DNA of 64,000 nucleotides, taken from positions 1-64,000 of the forward strand of contig JAEEWT010000004.1 in the NCBI GenBank assembly GCA_016287755.1, given 5' to 3'. Position numbers and translations under genes: made by a program. Below the pieces are notes generated by a model. It was not told the origin of the DNA, did not search any database, and saw only the letters and a list, made by a program, of their open reading frames with translations. Of the stretch, positions 10,285 through 19,716 are shown one piece after another. The stretch's first letter is position 1. Each line of letters begins with the position of its first letter. Source of the stretch: Prevotella sp. Lineage in GTDB: Bacteria > Bacteroidota > Bacteroidia > Bacteroidales > Bacteroidaceae.

Positions 10285-10843
10285 ACACTGACCAAGCCAC
10301 GCCGATACATAGTAGAAGCGTGGCGGCCAGACTGATGCCACCCTTCGGGATGGGATAGGGGTGTGGGGGTTCACTGCTGAACGTACACTGGTACTGAATC
10401 ATCTTGTCGATGAAGAGGTCAACGTTCTGCCAACGACCGGCCTGCACCTCGTTGTTTAGATGGGAGAACACATCGTGGATGTATTTCTGATGCTCTATGT
10501 CCATCGAGCCCGGCAGGGAGTCGGTGGGGGCATACCAGATAACATCCTTTCCGGTATGATGCGGGAAGAGACGTAAGGTCTGTCCGCTATGCAGTTCCAC
10601 AATCAGCATGTGCCCTTGACCGTTTCGGATGGTCAGGGGCGTTTGTTTCCAGTCATCATAGAAAAAAATCAGACCGGTGAGCACCTGCTCGGCGGTGTAG
10701 CCTTCGTAGGTGTCTTCTCCGCAGAGCAGCATCGTCAGATGACGGGCATACATGCTCAACGGATATATGCCGCCCTCTCCGTCGCTGACAAACAGCTGAC
10801 AGAAGTGGGCGGCTTGTTGTTGGGGGAATACTTTTGGGGTCAT
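10241..10843 (-). CDS. Possible isolated fragment/domain of a CcsA/ResB-type cytochrome c biogenesis protein
   Basis: [20 protein letters not shown] resembles the periplasmic part of Bacteroidetes Ccs proteins; C-terminal TM; 3' end overlaps rny antisense. Confidence 0.45.
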   Translation of the reverse strand: MTPKVFPQQQAAHFCQLFVSDGEGGIYPLSMYARHLTMLLCGEDTYEGYTAEQVLTGLIFFYDDWKQTPLTIRNGQGHMLIVELHSGQTLRLFPHHTGKDVIWYAPTDSLPGSMDIEHQKYIHDVFSHLNNEVQAGRWQNVDLFIDKMIQYQCTFSSEPPHPYPIPKGGISLAATLLLCIGVAWSVFIWRKRRFGSRGSR

Positions 10844-12561
10844 ATCGCCCTTAAGAATTTCACGATGGCATCACGGTCGGCCTTGGGAAGCTTGTAGAAC
10901 TTCAGGGTACTGTCGTAGCCATCAGACTTCTTGGAGTATCCGTGCCAGAGAATGGCTTCGATCTCATTGCGCGCACGACAGTCGTGCAGACGGTCCTCAG
11001 CACCGGTGTTGATCAGCGACAGACCGCGTCCCCATAGCGGGGTGGTGCGGCACCATGAGCCATGGATACCGTTCTTCATGAAGAGACGGTGCTGGATCAT
11101 GTCGGTATAGGGCCAGATGGTCTGATTCTGATAGCGGGGCAGCTGGAGATTCTGAGAAGCGATGATCTGCGGATTCCAGTAGTCGTCGTTCTTGGTCTTC
11201 CACGAAGGACGGTGACAGTTGGCGCAACCAATCTCCATGAACATCTGCTTACCACGCTGCACCTCAGGATCCTGCAGGTTACGGGCACGGGGAATAGCCA
11301 GTCCGCGGTGCCATACCTGGAAGGCCCAGAAGTTATTATCCGACATCTCCGGCTCGAAGTTATGCCAGGGGTTGTCGAACTGGTTCGTGGAGGGCAATAG
11401 CAGGTTGTACACCGCCTCCTTGATCCCTTCTTCGGTACCGTCAGCATAATAGGGTGAGGCGGGATCGGCCTTGATGGCGGCAATCACCTTCGGGTTCTCC
11501 GACATGGCCTTGGCCCAAGCAGCCGTCGTATAGAGCTTCGGACGGTCGGAACGACTCACGTTGGTGATGTTCCAGATGGCATTGGCTCCGGCACCATCCT
11601 GCAACGAACCACGGGTCATGGCATAGGTGAACTTCTTGATGCGGTTCACCTGCTCCACGCCACTGGAGGCATTGATATACATGGCCGATGCGGCCCAGTC
11701 GTTGGCTTCCTTATCCCAGAACGCGGGGTTCAGCTCCACATAAGGAGCCTCGCGCTGATACTGTGCCTTGATGGAATCGTCGGGGATGGCATCGAGCAGT
11801 CCTGTACCGATGATACCGATGGTGCTCTCCAGACGGAAGGCCACGGCGCCATTACCGGTCTCCCACGGGGTGGGGTCGGTGTTGAAGGCCGAGCGGTCGA
11901 TATCCAACTCAGGATAGATGAGCTGGTAGGTCTCACCATCAGGGAAATGGGTGGGAGAGATCTCACTGCCATCGGCCATAGCGGTGACGGGCAGCCAGCT
12001 CAGGTGGATTCCGCTCTCGTCGATAGGGGGCAGGAACGGACTCACGGCGCGGGTCTGCGGCATACCGGTTACCTCGGCCACATACGGACCGTCGTCGCTG
12101 TTCATGCCATCATTGGGGTGATAGATCACCAGCAGGTAGCCGTTGCCCCATTCGGCGGTGTACTTGGTGACACGCTTGCCATGACCGTAGGCAGGATGAC
12201 AGTCGAGACAGGACTTACGGACATACGCAGGACCCAGTCCGCTGAACGGGTTCTGGAACTCGGTGACGTTACGCTCAAAGAACTGCTCACCACGGTTGAA
12301 GGCATCGGTGAGACCCATCTCGGTGACGGCAGGTGTCTCATCCTCGTAGCAGCCTTGGGTGACATTCATCGTCGTTCCCTTCAGACCGCCGACGTACCAT
12401 TCCTCAGCAGTGAAGTTACCCACCGACTTACCCACATAACTCGTGTCGTCTGACGGGATCACATCGTCGGAGTCGTCATCGTCAGAACACGCAGTCATGG
12501 CGCACCCCACGAAGAGGCACGCCATGACCAAGAAATGCATTTTCTTGTTCAAATAACTCAT
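10840..12561 (-). CDS. Di-heme oxidoreductase family protein (DUF1111-like)
   Basis: Two CxxCH motifs (CLDCH, CANCH); lipoprotein-like N-terminus; beside imelysin. Confidence 0.85.
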   Translation of the reverse strand: MSYLNKKMHFLVMACLFVGCAMTACSDDDDSDDVIPSDDTSYVGKSVGNFTAEEWYVGGLKGTTMNVTQGCYEDETPAVTEMGLTDAFNRGEQFFERNVTEFQNPFSGLGPAYVRKSCLDCHPAYGHGKRVTKYTAEWGNGYLLVIYHPNDGMNSDDGPYVAEVTGMPQTRAVSPFLPPIDESGIHLSWLPVTAMADGSEISPTHFPDGETYQLIYPELDIDRSAFNTDPTPWETGNGAVAFRLESTIGIIGTGLLDAIPDDSIKAQYQREAPYVELNPAFWDKEANDWAASAMYINASSGVEQVNRIKKFTYAMTRGSLQDGAGANAIWNITNVSRSDRPKLYTTAAWAKAMSENPKVIAAIKADPASPYYADGTEEGIKEAVYNLLLPSTNQFDNPWHNFEPEMSDNNFWAFQVWHRGLAIPRARNLQDPEVQRGKQMFMEIGCANCHRPSWKTKNDDYWNPQIIASQNLQLPRYQNQTIWPYTDMIQHRLFMKNGIHGSWCRTTPLWGRGLSLINTGAEDRLHDCRARNEIEAILWHGYSKKSDGYDSTLKFYKLPKADRDAIVKFLRAI

Positions 12562-12572
12562 AAGTATCGTAT

Positions 12573-13811
12573 TTAGTTAGCTGCAATCCATGACGCCACC
12601 TCGTTGAGGGTGTCGTCGAGCGCGTTGATGGCATCCATCGCTGCCTTGGCGGCCGTGCTATGGGAGTCAACAACGAAGGGAGTACCTGCCTTGGCATTGC
12701 TCAGTGCCAGGAGGGCGGCATCCAGCTTCGACTTCAGGTTGGCAGCCATCGAGGCATTGTACTTCTGGAGGTATGCCATGATGCTGTTCGACTGGGCTGT
12801 GGTGCCCTTCTGACCGTACAGACTGTACTGGATGCTACTGATGTTGTCGAAGAAGTCGTAGTAGGAACGCTGACTGTAAGGCGACTCGATATAGTCGGGA
12901 TCGGTACCCAGGTAGGCCTGACCGATCTTCTGTCCTGCCACCTCTGCACAGATGTTACTGCATCCGGCCACGAGGATGGTTGACATCACGCCACGCCAGG
13001 TGGCCAGGGTGCTACCCGCCTTGGTGGCATTGAGCATGTTCTCGCCATAGGATGAATCGCCACCGGCCACGGTAGTGGGGAACTCACACTCCTCTACACG
13101 GTCCTGATGACTCTTCGGAGCCTGGTCGCCCAACCAGCTCACCTCCAGCTGGAAGCACTTGTCACGCAGGTCGCCTGCCACTGCTGCAGCGAAGATCAGC
13201 TCCTGCTCACCGGTGATGTTACGACCGGCGAAAGCTTCGTCATCCTCTGTTCCCTGCAGGGCAGCAAGGGTACGGTTCTTACCGTTGCGGAAGATGATGA
13301 ACTCGATGCCGTGGAAACCGAGCTGCTGCTCACCCACGAGGGCACGGGCATTGTCGATACCGCCATCATCAAGGTCGTCCAGATCGTCAATGATCTCTGC
13401 ACTGCTCAGCGCCTTGGCCAGTGCGGTACGGTCGAGTGGCCATGTGTCGATATGGGGGTCGATACCGAAGTCGGTAGCGGCACCATAGAGGAACGACTCA
13501 CTGCTCTCCCATGCCGAGCGGGCATTGATGAAGGTGTTGCAGATCTGGTCGATATCTTTCTGTGTAAGTGTTCCCGCGCGGAACTTCGTCTTGGCGCTCA
13601 CCAGCTGATCGAAGAGATCAGAGGTCTGAGCGGCCAATGACTGGTAGATAGGGAATACTACGTTGTTGACGTACTGGGTGGTGATGGCGGCCATGGCGGC
13701 CTCTTTCTCATTCAACTTGTTGTCGTCGTTGTTGTCGTCATCACTGGAGCATGAGGCGAAGCTCATGCAGCATGCTGCCAAGAGCATGAAAACAAAATTC
13801 TTTTTCATCAT
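12573..13811 (-). CDS. Imelysin-family (peptidase M75) lipoprotein
   Basis: FHGIEFIIF matches the imelysin GxHxxE motif; lipobox CCMSFASC. Confidence 0.85.
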   Translation of the reverse strand: MMKKNFVFMLLAACCMSFASCSSDDDNNDDNKLNEKEAAMAAITTQYVNNVVFPIYQSLAAQTSDLFDQLVSAKTKFRAGTLTQKDIDQICNTFINARSAWESSESFLYGAATDFGIDPHIDTWPLDRTALAKALSSAEIIDDLDDLDDGGIDNARALVGEQQLGFHGIEFIIFRNGKNRTLAALQGTEDDEAFAGRNITGEQELIFAAAVAGDLRDKCFQLEVSWLGDQAPKSHQDRVEECEFPTTVAGGDSSYGENMLNATKAGSTLATWRGVMSTILVAGCSNICAEVAGQKIGQAYLGTDPDYIESPYSQRSYYDFFDNISSIQYSLYGQKGTTAQSNSIMAYLQKYNASMAANLKSKLDAALLALSNAKAGTPFVVDSHSTAAKAAMDAINALDDTLNEVASWIAAN

Positions 13812-13821
13812 TTTATATTTT

Positions 13822-13860
13822 AATTTTCAATTTTCAATTTTCAATTCTCAATTTTCAATT
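13822..13860. repeat. Heptamer tandem repeat (AATTTTC)n
   Basis: taattttcaattttcaattttcaattctcaattttcaatt. Confidence 0.8.
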
Positions 13861-15163
13861 AAAGAAAGAACCCCTCGTATGCGATGCCGATGTTCAGACT
13901 CGGCTCGTTGTTATACGGACTCTTCAGCTTGCGCAGACTATAGTCGGCTTTGATGGCAATCTGAGGTACCGGACGGTAGTTCACACCGAAGGCCAGACGG
14001 TGGATATTCGTGTAGTCGAACATCTCCTTGTTCTTGGCAGGGATATAGCTGTCGTAATACTCATAGCGCCCGAACACATAGAGCTTCTGGTTGTCACGGC
14101 GCAGTTTCTCGATCTGCGAGAAGAGATCGTAACCGGCCTCGATACCCATGGCCACGGCATTCTTACCGATCATAGCACTCTTGACGGGTGAGTTGGAGGC
14201 GTGGGCCTTGGCATCCTTGATGGTATTCAGTTTATCCGTATCACCGATATAGCCGTAGTCTGCCTGACCGCGCACGATCCAGTTCCAGCGGTTCAGCGTC
14301 AGGTCGATGCTCCCGACAGCCACCGTGCCCTTCACCTTATCGTAAGGCTTACCGTCGCCCTTGAGATCATTGGGGAAGGTGTTATGTGCCGAGTTACCAT
14401 AGTAGCCGCTCACGCCCATGCGCAGTCCGTCGATAACATAATAGTCAACTCTTCCTGCAAAGCCATACTGGTTGGCGGGCTTGAACTCAAAGGGAGAGCC
14501 GGCACCATGGTGAATCCACTTATCACGGTTGAAGAGCATGGCATTCAAGCCAGCCACCACCATCACCTCGTATTTCAGCTTCCCGCTGCGTCCCCAGAAG
14601 GAAAGACCCGTATCGTGCCAGGTGGAGGGGAGGATGGTGTTCTCGCCTTCGGGACGATATACGGTGAAGTAGTTCAGCGGTTCGTGCTTGGCATTGTTCA
14701 GTCCTACGGGCACAATGATATGTCCGAACTTCACGTTGGCCGCCTTGGAGAACTGCTTGTTGATCCAGAACTGCTCCAGTTCCACCTCACCACCTTTCTC
14801 CTGCTCATACTCCCACTCAGCAGCCTCGTCGGCCTCGTTCTCAATGGCCGAGCCGGTACCTGTGTGTTCGAACTCTATCTCCGTTCCCATGGTCCACCCC
14901 TTACCGAAGTCGTAACCAAGGTAGATCACGGCGTGAGGAATATCGAACTTCCCATGACTGGGATCGTTCTTGTAGTTGGCGGGGGAGCTGTAGCGGTTCA
15001 CATGGTCGCTGAAGAACTCACGTGTATAACCAACCTCCCCGTAGCCACCCACACTTAGTCTGTTACCTTTCGCATGCAGCATCACACTGTCGCCGGCATG
15101 GGTCTGTGCCATGACCGAAACGGACAGGAGGGTGAATGCCATCATACTAACCAATCTTCTCAT
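13859..15163 (-). CDS. Outer-membrane porin-like beta-barrel protein
   Basis: Signal peptide MRRLVSMMAFTLLSVSVMAQ; porin-like alternating strands; ends in aromatic residues. Confidence 0.7.
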   Translation of the reverse strand: MRRLVSMMAFTLLSVSVMAQTHAGDSVMLHAKGNRLSVGGYGEVGYTREFFSDHVNRYSSPANYKNDPSHGKFDIPHAVIYLGYDFGKGWTMGTEIEFEHTGTGSAIENEADEAAEWEYEQEKGGEVELEQFWINKQFSKAANVKFGHIIVPVGLNNAKHEPLNYFTVYRPEGENTILPSTWHDTGLSFWGRSGKLKYEVMVVAGLNAMLFNRDKWIHHGAGSPFEFKPANQYGFAGRVDYYVIDGLRMGVSGYYGNSAHNTFPNDLKGDGKPYDKVKGTVAVGSIDLTLNRWNWIVRGQADYGYIGDTDKLNTIKDAKAHASNSPVKSAMIGKNAVAMGIEAGYDLFSQIEKLRRDNQKLYVFGRYEYYDSYIPAKNKEMFDYTNIHRLAFGVNYRPVPQIAIKADYSLRKLKSPYNNEPSLNIGIAYEGFFL

Positions 15164-15401
15164 TCTCTTAAAGCTAATAATGTACCTAAAACCAATGCGA
15201 TGTATGATATCGCGATGTGTCGTAAACACGGTGCAAAGGTACAGCGTTTGTGTTGGTCGCGCAATACCTAAAAATAATGAAATTATCGCGTAAGAGGGCT
15301 TTCCAGCGATTTTGGGGCATGAAAATACCTAAATATGATTATTGCGTAATTCGGGAATAATCCGTAATTTTGCAAGCGGTAATAAGAAATAGGTAACGTG
15401 T

Positions 15402-16358
15402 ATGAGAAATCAGAAAATGTATGAGGCCGACGATAAGATGATCAGTCTGATTGCCGACAACTATAACCTCTTGGAGAGTCTGGGACGCTTCGGCATCAAC
15501 CTCGGGTTCGGTGACAAGACCGTGAAGGAGGTGTGCGAGGATCAGGGCGTGGATACCTATACCTTCCTGGCCGTGGTGAACTATTCCATCAACGGCTACA
15601 GACATAGTGATGACAACCGAAGGATGTCGGTGCCTACACTGCTGCATTACCTGAAGGCATCGCACGAATATTACCTGGATTTCCAGCTGCCTGATATCCG
15701 CCAGGAGCTGAAGGAGGCACTGGATGAGGAGGATAACCTGGCACGACTCATCATGAAGCTGTACGATTCGTATGCGCATGAGATCCGGGTGCACATGAAA
15801 TATGAGGAACTGAACGTGTTCCCATATGTTGACCGACTGCTGAAGGGGGATCTGATAGGGGATGAGGATATCGACACGTTCTCGAAGCATCATTCACAGA
15901 TTACCCAGAAACTGCGGGAGCTGAAGAATATCATCATCAAGTATCTTCCTTCGGACACAAAGCGGAATAATAAGCTGACGAGGGTGCTGTACGACCTGTA
16001 TAAGAACGAGGAATGGCTGGGACAGCATGCCGAGGTGGAGGACAATATCTTTGTTCCTGCCATCCGACAGTTGGAACGACAGCAGAAACAGAATGATGTG
16101 AGTGTGAAGATCTCGAAGATGATCAGTCAGAATCCCGACAACGGGGATGCCTTAAGCGACCGCGAGAAAGATGTGGTGGTTAGTCTGGTACAGGGGATGA
16201 CGAATAAAGAGATTGCCGACCATCTGTGTATCTCGGTGAATACCGTCATCACCCACCGTCGTAACATCGCCCGTAAGCTGCAGATTCACAGTCCTGCTGG
16301 ACTGACCATCTATGCCATTGTCAACAACTTGGTTGACATCAGCTCCGTTAAGCTGTAA
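15402..16358 (+). CDS. ScdA/RIC-like N-terminus plus hemerythrin (HHE) domain plus LuxR-type HTH regulator
   Basis: GRFGINLGFGDKTVKEVCEDQ; HHE ligand pattern (SHEYY, HMKYEE, KHHSQ, QHAEVED); C-terminal LSDREKDVVVSLVQGMTNKEIADHLCISVNTVITHRRNI. Confidence 0.85.
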   Translation: MRNQKMYEADDKMISLIADNYNLLESLGRFGINLGFGDKTVKEVCEDQGVDTYTFLAVVNYSINGYRHSDDNRRMSVPTLLHYLKASHEYYLDFQLPDIRQELKEALDEEDNLARLIMKLYDSYAHEIRVHMKYEELNVFPYVDRLLKGDLIGDEDIDTFSKHHSQITQKLRELKNIIIKYLPSDTKRNNKLTRVLYDLYKNEEWLGQHAEVEDNIFVPAIRQLERQQKQNDVSVKISKMISQNPDNGDALSDREKDVVVSLVQGMTNKEIADHLCISVNTVITHRRNIARKLQIHSPAGLTIYAIVNNLVDISSVKL

Positions 16359-16955
16359 TCATATCTGGTGGATGTCCACGTAGCCGTGCATCACCGCATA
16401 GATGGTGAGGGCACTCACGCTTTTCATCCCTAATTTATCCATGATATTCTTTCGATGAGTGATCACGGTGGTAAGACCGATGTTCAACTTATCGGCAATC
16501 TCCTTGTTGATATAGCCCTGCACGATGAGGGCAAGCACTTCCAGCTCGCGGTCGGAGAGAATCTTCTGCTGTAGCACTTGAGGCATCGGAGGGAGGTTCT
16601 TACCGTTGCCGTGGGCATGCTGCTCCAATAGCAACAAGGACCGCACGAGCTCCGATTCGGGTACGTTGATACACAGACTGTGGAACTCCGACAGTTGGGA
16701 AGCGGAATCGCGTGAAAGGGTGAGGACGATGGTCTTGCGACGGTGTTCAGAGAAGAACGCCTTGTTCTCCAACACCACATTCATAGCGACGAAATAATGG
16801 AAGTACGACTCCGGTTCGTTGGCCATGAGCTCAGCGAAGGAACCGAAGGTATCGACGGTCATGATGGGCATGACATTCATCAGCATCGATTTCAACCCCA
16901 ATGCCGAAAGGGTATTGGGGTCGATAATCGCTACTTTGGGTCTTCCAGTGTTCAT
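16359..16955 (-). CDS. LuxR-family response-regulator-like protein
   Basis: LSDRELEVLALIVQGYINKEIADKLNIGLTTVITHRKNIMDKLG. Confidence 0.85.
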   Translation of the reverse strand: MNTGRPKVAIIDPNTLSALGLKSMLMNVMPIMTVDTFGSFAELMANEPESYFHYFVAMNVVLENKAFFSEHRRKTIVLTLSRDSASQLSEFHSLCINVPESELVRSLLLLEQHAHGNGKNLPPMPQVLQQKILSDRELEVLALIVQGYINKEIADKLNIGLTTVITHRKNIMDKLGMKSVSALTIYAVMHGYVDIHQI

Positions 16956-16961
16956 ATATTA

Positions 16962-18140
16962 TTATGATAGAAATCCTAACAACGCACCAGCTGCCACGGC
17001 TGAGCCGATCACACCGGCCACGTTCGGACCCATGGCGTGCATGAGCAGGAAGTTATGACGGTCGTACTCCAAACCGAGGTTGTTGGAGATGCGGGCAGCC
17101 ATCGGCACGGCGGATACACCGGCATTACCGATGAGCGGGTTGATCTTCTTATCCTTCGGCAGGAACAGGTTCATGATCTTCACGAAGCCAACACCACTCA
17201 TCGTAGCTACGAAGAAGGCACCGGCACCGATGGCGAAGATATAGATGGTGTTCAGGGTGAGGAACTCACTGGCCTGGGTAGAGCAACCTACCGTCAGACC
17301 GAGCAGGATGACCACGATGTCGTTCAGGGCTGAACCGGCGGTCTTGGCCAGACGGGTGGTCTTACCTGATTCCTTCAGTAGGTTACCGAAGAAGAGCATA
17401 CCCAGCAGGGGCAGACCCGACGGTACGATGAAGGTGGTGAGCAGCAGACCGATGATGGGGAAGAGGATACGCTCTGTCTGACTGACGTGGCGTACGGGCT
17501 TCATGCGGATGAGACGCTCTTTCTTGGTGGTCATCAAACGCATCACCAATGGCTGGATTACCGGTACGAGGGCCATATACGAATAGGCACACACGGCAAT
17601 GGCACCCATGAGGTTCGGGGCGGTCTTCGATGACAGGAAGATGGCGGTAGGACCGTCGGCACCACCGATGATGGCGATACCTGCTGCCTGGTTCGGCTCA
17701 AAGCCCAAGGCCAAGGCCAGCATATAGGCACCGAAGATACCGAACTGTGCAGCAGCACCGATGAGCACCAGCTTGGGATTGGCAATCAGCGCGGAGAAGT
17801 CGGTCATGGCACCAATGCCCAGGAAGACGAGTGGGGGATACCATCCCTGACGTACTCCCTGATAGAAGATGTTCAACACGGAGTTATCCTCATACAGACC
17901 GATCTCCAATCCTGCATCCGCACGGAACGGGATGTTACCAAGGATAATACCGAGTCCTATGGGTACGAGCAACAGCGGCTCGAAATCTTTCTTGATGGCG
18001 AGCCAGATGAAGAAGGCTCCCACGGCAATCATAATGAGGTTGGGTATCGTCGCATTGGCGAAACCCGTATAGGTGAGGAACTCATTAAAGTTGCTAACGA
18101 TGAATTCTGTGAAACTCATAATTAAATTATCAATTATCAA
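16962..18140 (-). CDS. Sodium ion-translocating decarboxylase beta subunit
   Basis: OadB-like: GIAIIGGADGPTAIF, NAGVSAVPMAARI, LLMHAMGPNVAGVIGSAVAAG. Confidence 0.93.
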   Translation of the reverse strand: MIIDNLIMSFTEFIVSNFNEFLTYTGFANATIPNLIMIAVGAFFIWLAIKKDFEPLLLVPIGLGIILGNIPFRADAGLEIGLYEDNSVLNIFYQGVRQGWYPPLVFLGIGAMTDFSALIANPKLVLIGAAAQFGIFGAYMLALALGFEPNQAAGIAIIGGADGPTAIFLSSKTAPNLMGAIAVCAYSYMALVPVIQPLVMRLMTTKKERLIRMKPVRHVSQTERILFPIIGLLLTTFIVPSGLPLLGMLFFGNLLKESGKTTRLAKTAGSALNDIVVILLGLTVGCSTQASEFLTLNTIYIFAIGAGAFFVATMSGVGFVKIMNLFLPKDKKINPLIGNAGVSAVPMAARISNNLGLEYDRHNFLLMHAMGPNVAGVIGSAVAAGALLGFLS

Positions 18141-18147
18141 TTGTTAA

Positions 18148-18603
18148 TTATCCAATCGTGATCAGCGTGGCTCCTTCCATGACGGCATCGCCCTGACCCA
18201 CGAGGACGGAGGTGACGGTTCCGCTGGTCTCTGCCTCGATATTGTTCTGCATCTTCATGGCCTCGAGGATGATAACGGTTTCGCCAGCCTTCACAGCCTG
18301 ACCAACAGCTACCTTTACCTCGGTGATGGTTCCTGGCAGTGGGGCTGTTACCTTGGCACCCTCTCCAGCTACTGCAGCAGGCTTGCTGGCAGGAGCAGGC
18401 GAGGCAGCGGGAGCAGCAGCCTTGGGCGCTGGAGCCACTACCTTAGCGGGCTTGGGTGTAGCCTTGACGGGCTCACTGAGTTCTACTTCGAACGCTTTGC
18501 CGTTCACGCTGACCTTCGCGGTCGTTCCTTCTATCTCTTGGATCTCTACTTCGTAGTCAACACCGTTGACCTTATATTGATATTTATCCATAATTAAATT
18601 CAA
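18148..18603 (-). CDS. Biotin/lipoyl attachment domain protein (decarboxylase biotin carrier)
   Basis: Pro/Ala linker followed by VIILEAMKMQNNIEAE. Confidence 0.93.
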   Translation of the reverse strand: MNLIMDKYQYKVNGVDYEVEIQEIEGTTAKVSVNGKAFEVELSEPVKATPKPAKVVAPAPKAAAPAASPAPASKPAAVAGEGAKVTAPLPGTITEVKVAVGQAVKAGETVIILEAMKMQNNIEAETSGTVTSVLVGQGDAVMEGATLITIG

Positions 18604-18682
18604 AGTTTAAAGTTTAAAGTTATCTTCGATGACTTTAGTCACAACTCGGCCATACGTGCAAGCACGATGGCACTTGCTGCTC

Positions 18683-19615
18683 CTAAAGTTCATTATTCCA
18701 CATCGTATGGCGCGGACGGATTGTGATGATACCACTCTCCTCGTCGTGTAAGTTGTCTTGATAATCTTTCAAAGCCATGGCAATGACGGCGATATAGACA
18801 TCGATATCCTCCTTCTTCTTACTGGGCGGAATCTTCGAGTCTTTTGCCTCAATCGGCATACGGGCGGTCTTGAGCTTCACCCAACCTGCCTCACGATTGG
18901 CCTTGTCGGTCTTTTCCTTATTCACCATGATCTTGCCGAGGATGCTGAAGAAGACGAAGAGAAGGGCCAGACAAGAGAACACGATACCCATGGAGAGAAC
19001 GGTGATACCGAATCCGTGGGGGTCGTCGCGCTTCAGACGGGCGATCTTGGTCTCGTTGATCTCGATGTAGTTACCGATGCCGGGGGTGACAGCCTCCGCA
19101 GGCTTGATGTCCCATTTCAGCTCACCGTCCTTGATGCGGGCATACGACTTATCCTCTGCCAGTACGGGTACGGAGACGGAGTCGATCAAGTCGATACCGT
19201 TACCGTCGTACAACGCAAACCAAAGGGGCTGTCCTGCCACAGCTTTCGTGGCGAAGTGCATGGCACCCTTGGCGGGATTGGAATGAAGGAACAGGATGAG
19301 GTGATTGCGCCCAGACATCTGGGTACGGGAATCACCGTTGGGGATTACCTGCATCTTGGCGATGCGTTGCGGAGCGGAAAGAGAGGGATTGAGCACACTA
19401 CGATCGGTGGTGATGTACATACCTCGGATATTGTACGTGGAGAACGAGGTGTTCACCAGTTCCACCCAAGGCAGGTGCTGTCCGAATTCGTCCTGCAGAC
19501 TGGCGGTATTGCTGGTCAGAACCTCATTGATCTTGATGTTCTTCGCTCCTTGTGCGAACATCGTCGAGGTTCCTGTCAGTAACATACCGCAGAGCAGTAT
19601 TCCAAGTTTTCTCAT
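18683..19615 (-). CDS. Lamin-tail-like domain plus OadG-family decarboxylase gamma subunit
   Basis: N-terminal INEVLTSNTASLQDEFGQHLPWVELVNTS; OadG-like TM segment GFGITVLSMGIVFSCLALLFVFF. Confidence 0.75.
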   Translation of the reverse strand: MRKLGILLCGMLLTGTSTMFAQGAKNIKINEVLTSNTASLQDEFGQHLPWVELVNTSFSTYNIRGMYITTDRSVLNPSLSAPQRIAKMQVIPNGDSRTQMSGRNHLILFLHSNPAKGAMHFATKAVAGQPLWFALYDGNGIDLIDSVSVPVLAEDKSYARIKDGELKWDIKPAEAVTPGIGNYIEINETKIARLKRDDPHGFGITVLSMGIVFSCLALLFVFFSILGKIMVNKEKTDKANREAGWVKLKTARMPIEAKDSKIPPSKKKEDIDVYIAVIAMALKDYQDNLHDEESGIITIRPRHTMWNNEL

Positions 19616-19662
19616 GTTGTTGATATTATATAAGTTTTTAGTTTATTTTAAATGTATATTCT

Positions 19663-19716
19663 ACTAGTGTTTCTAGTGCTACTAGTATTACTAGTATTAC
19701 TAGTGTTACTAGTTTA
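19663..19716. repeat. 9-bp tandem repeat, six ACTAGT-containing or related units
   Basis: actagtgtt tctagtgct actagtatt actagtatt actagtgtt actagttta. Confidence 0.9.
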
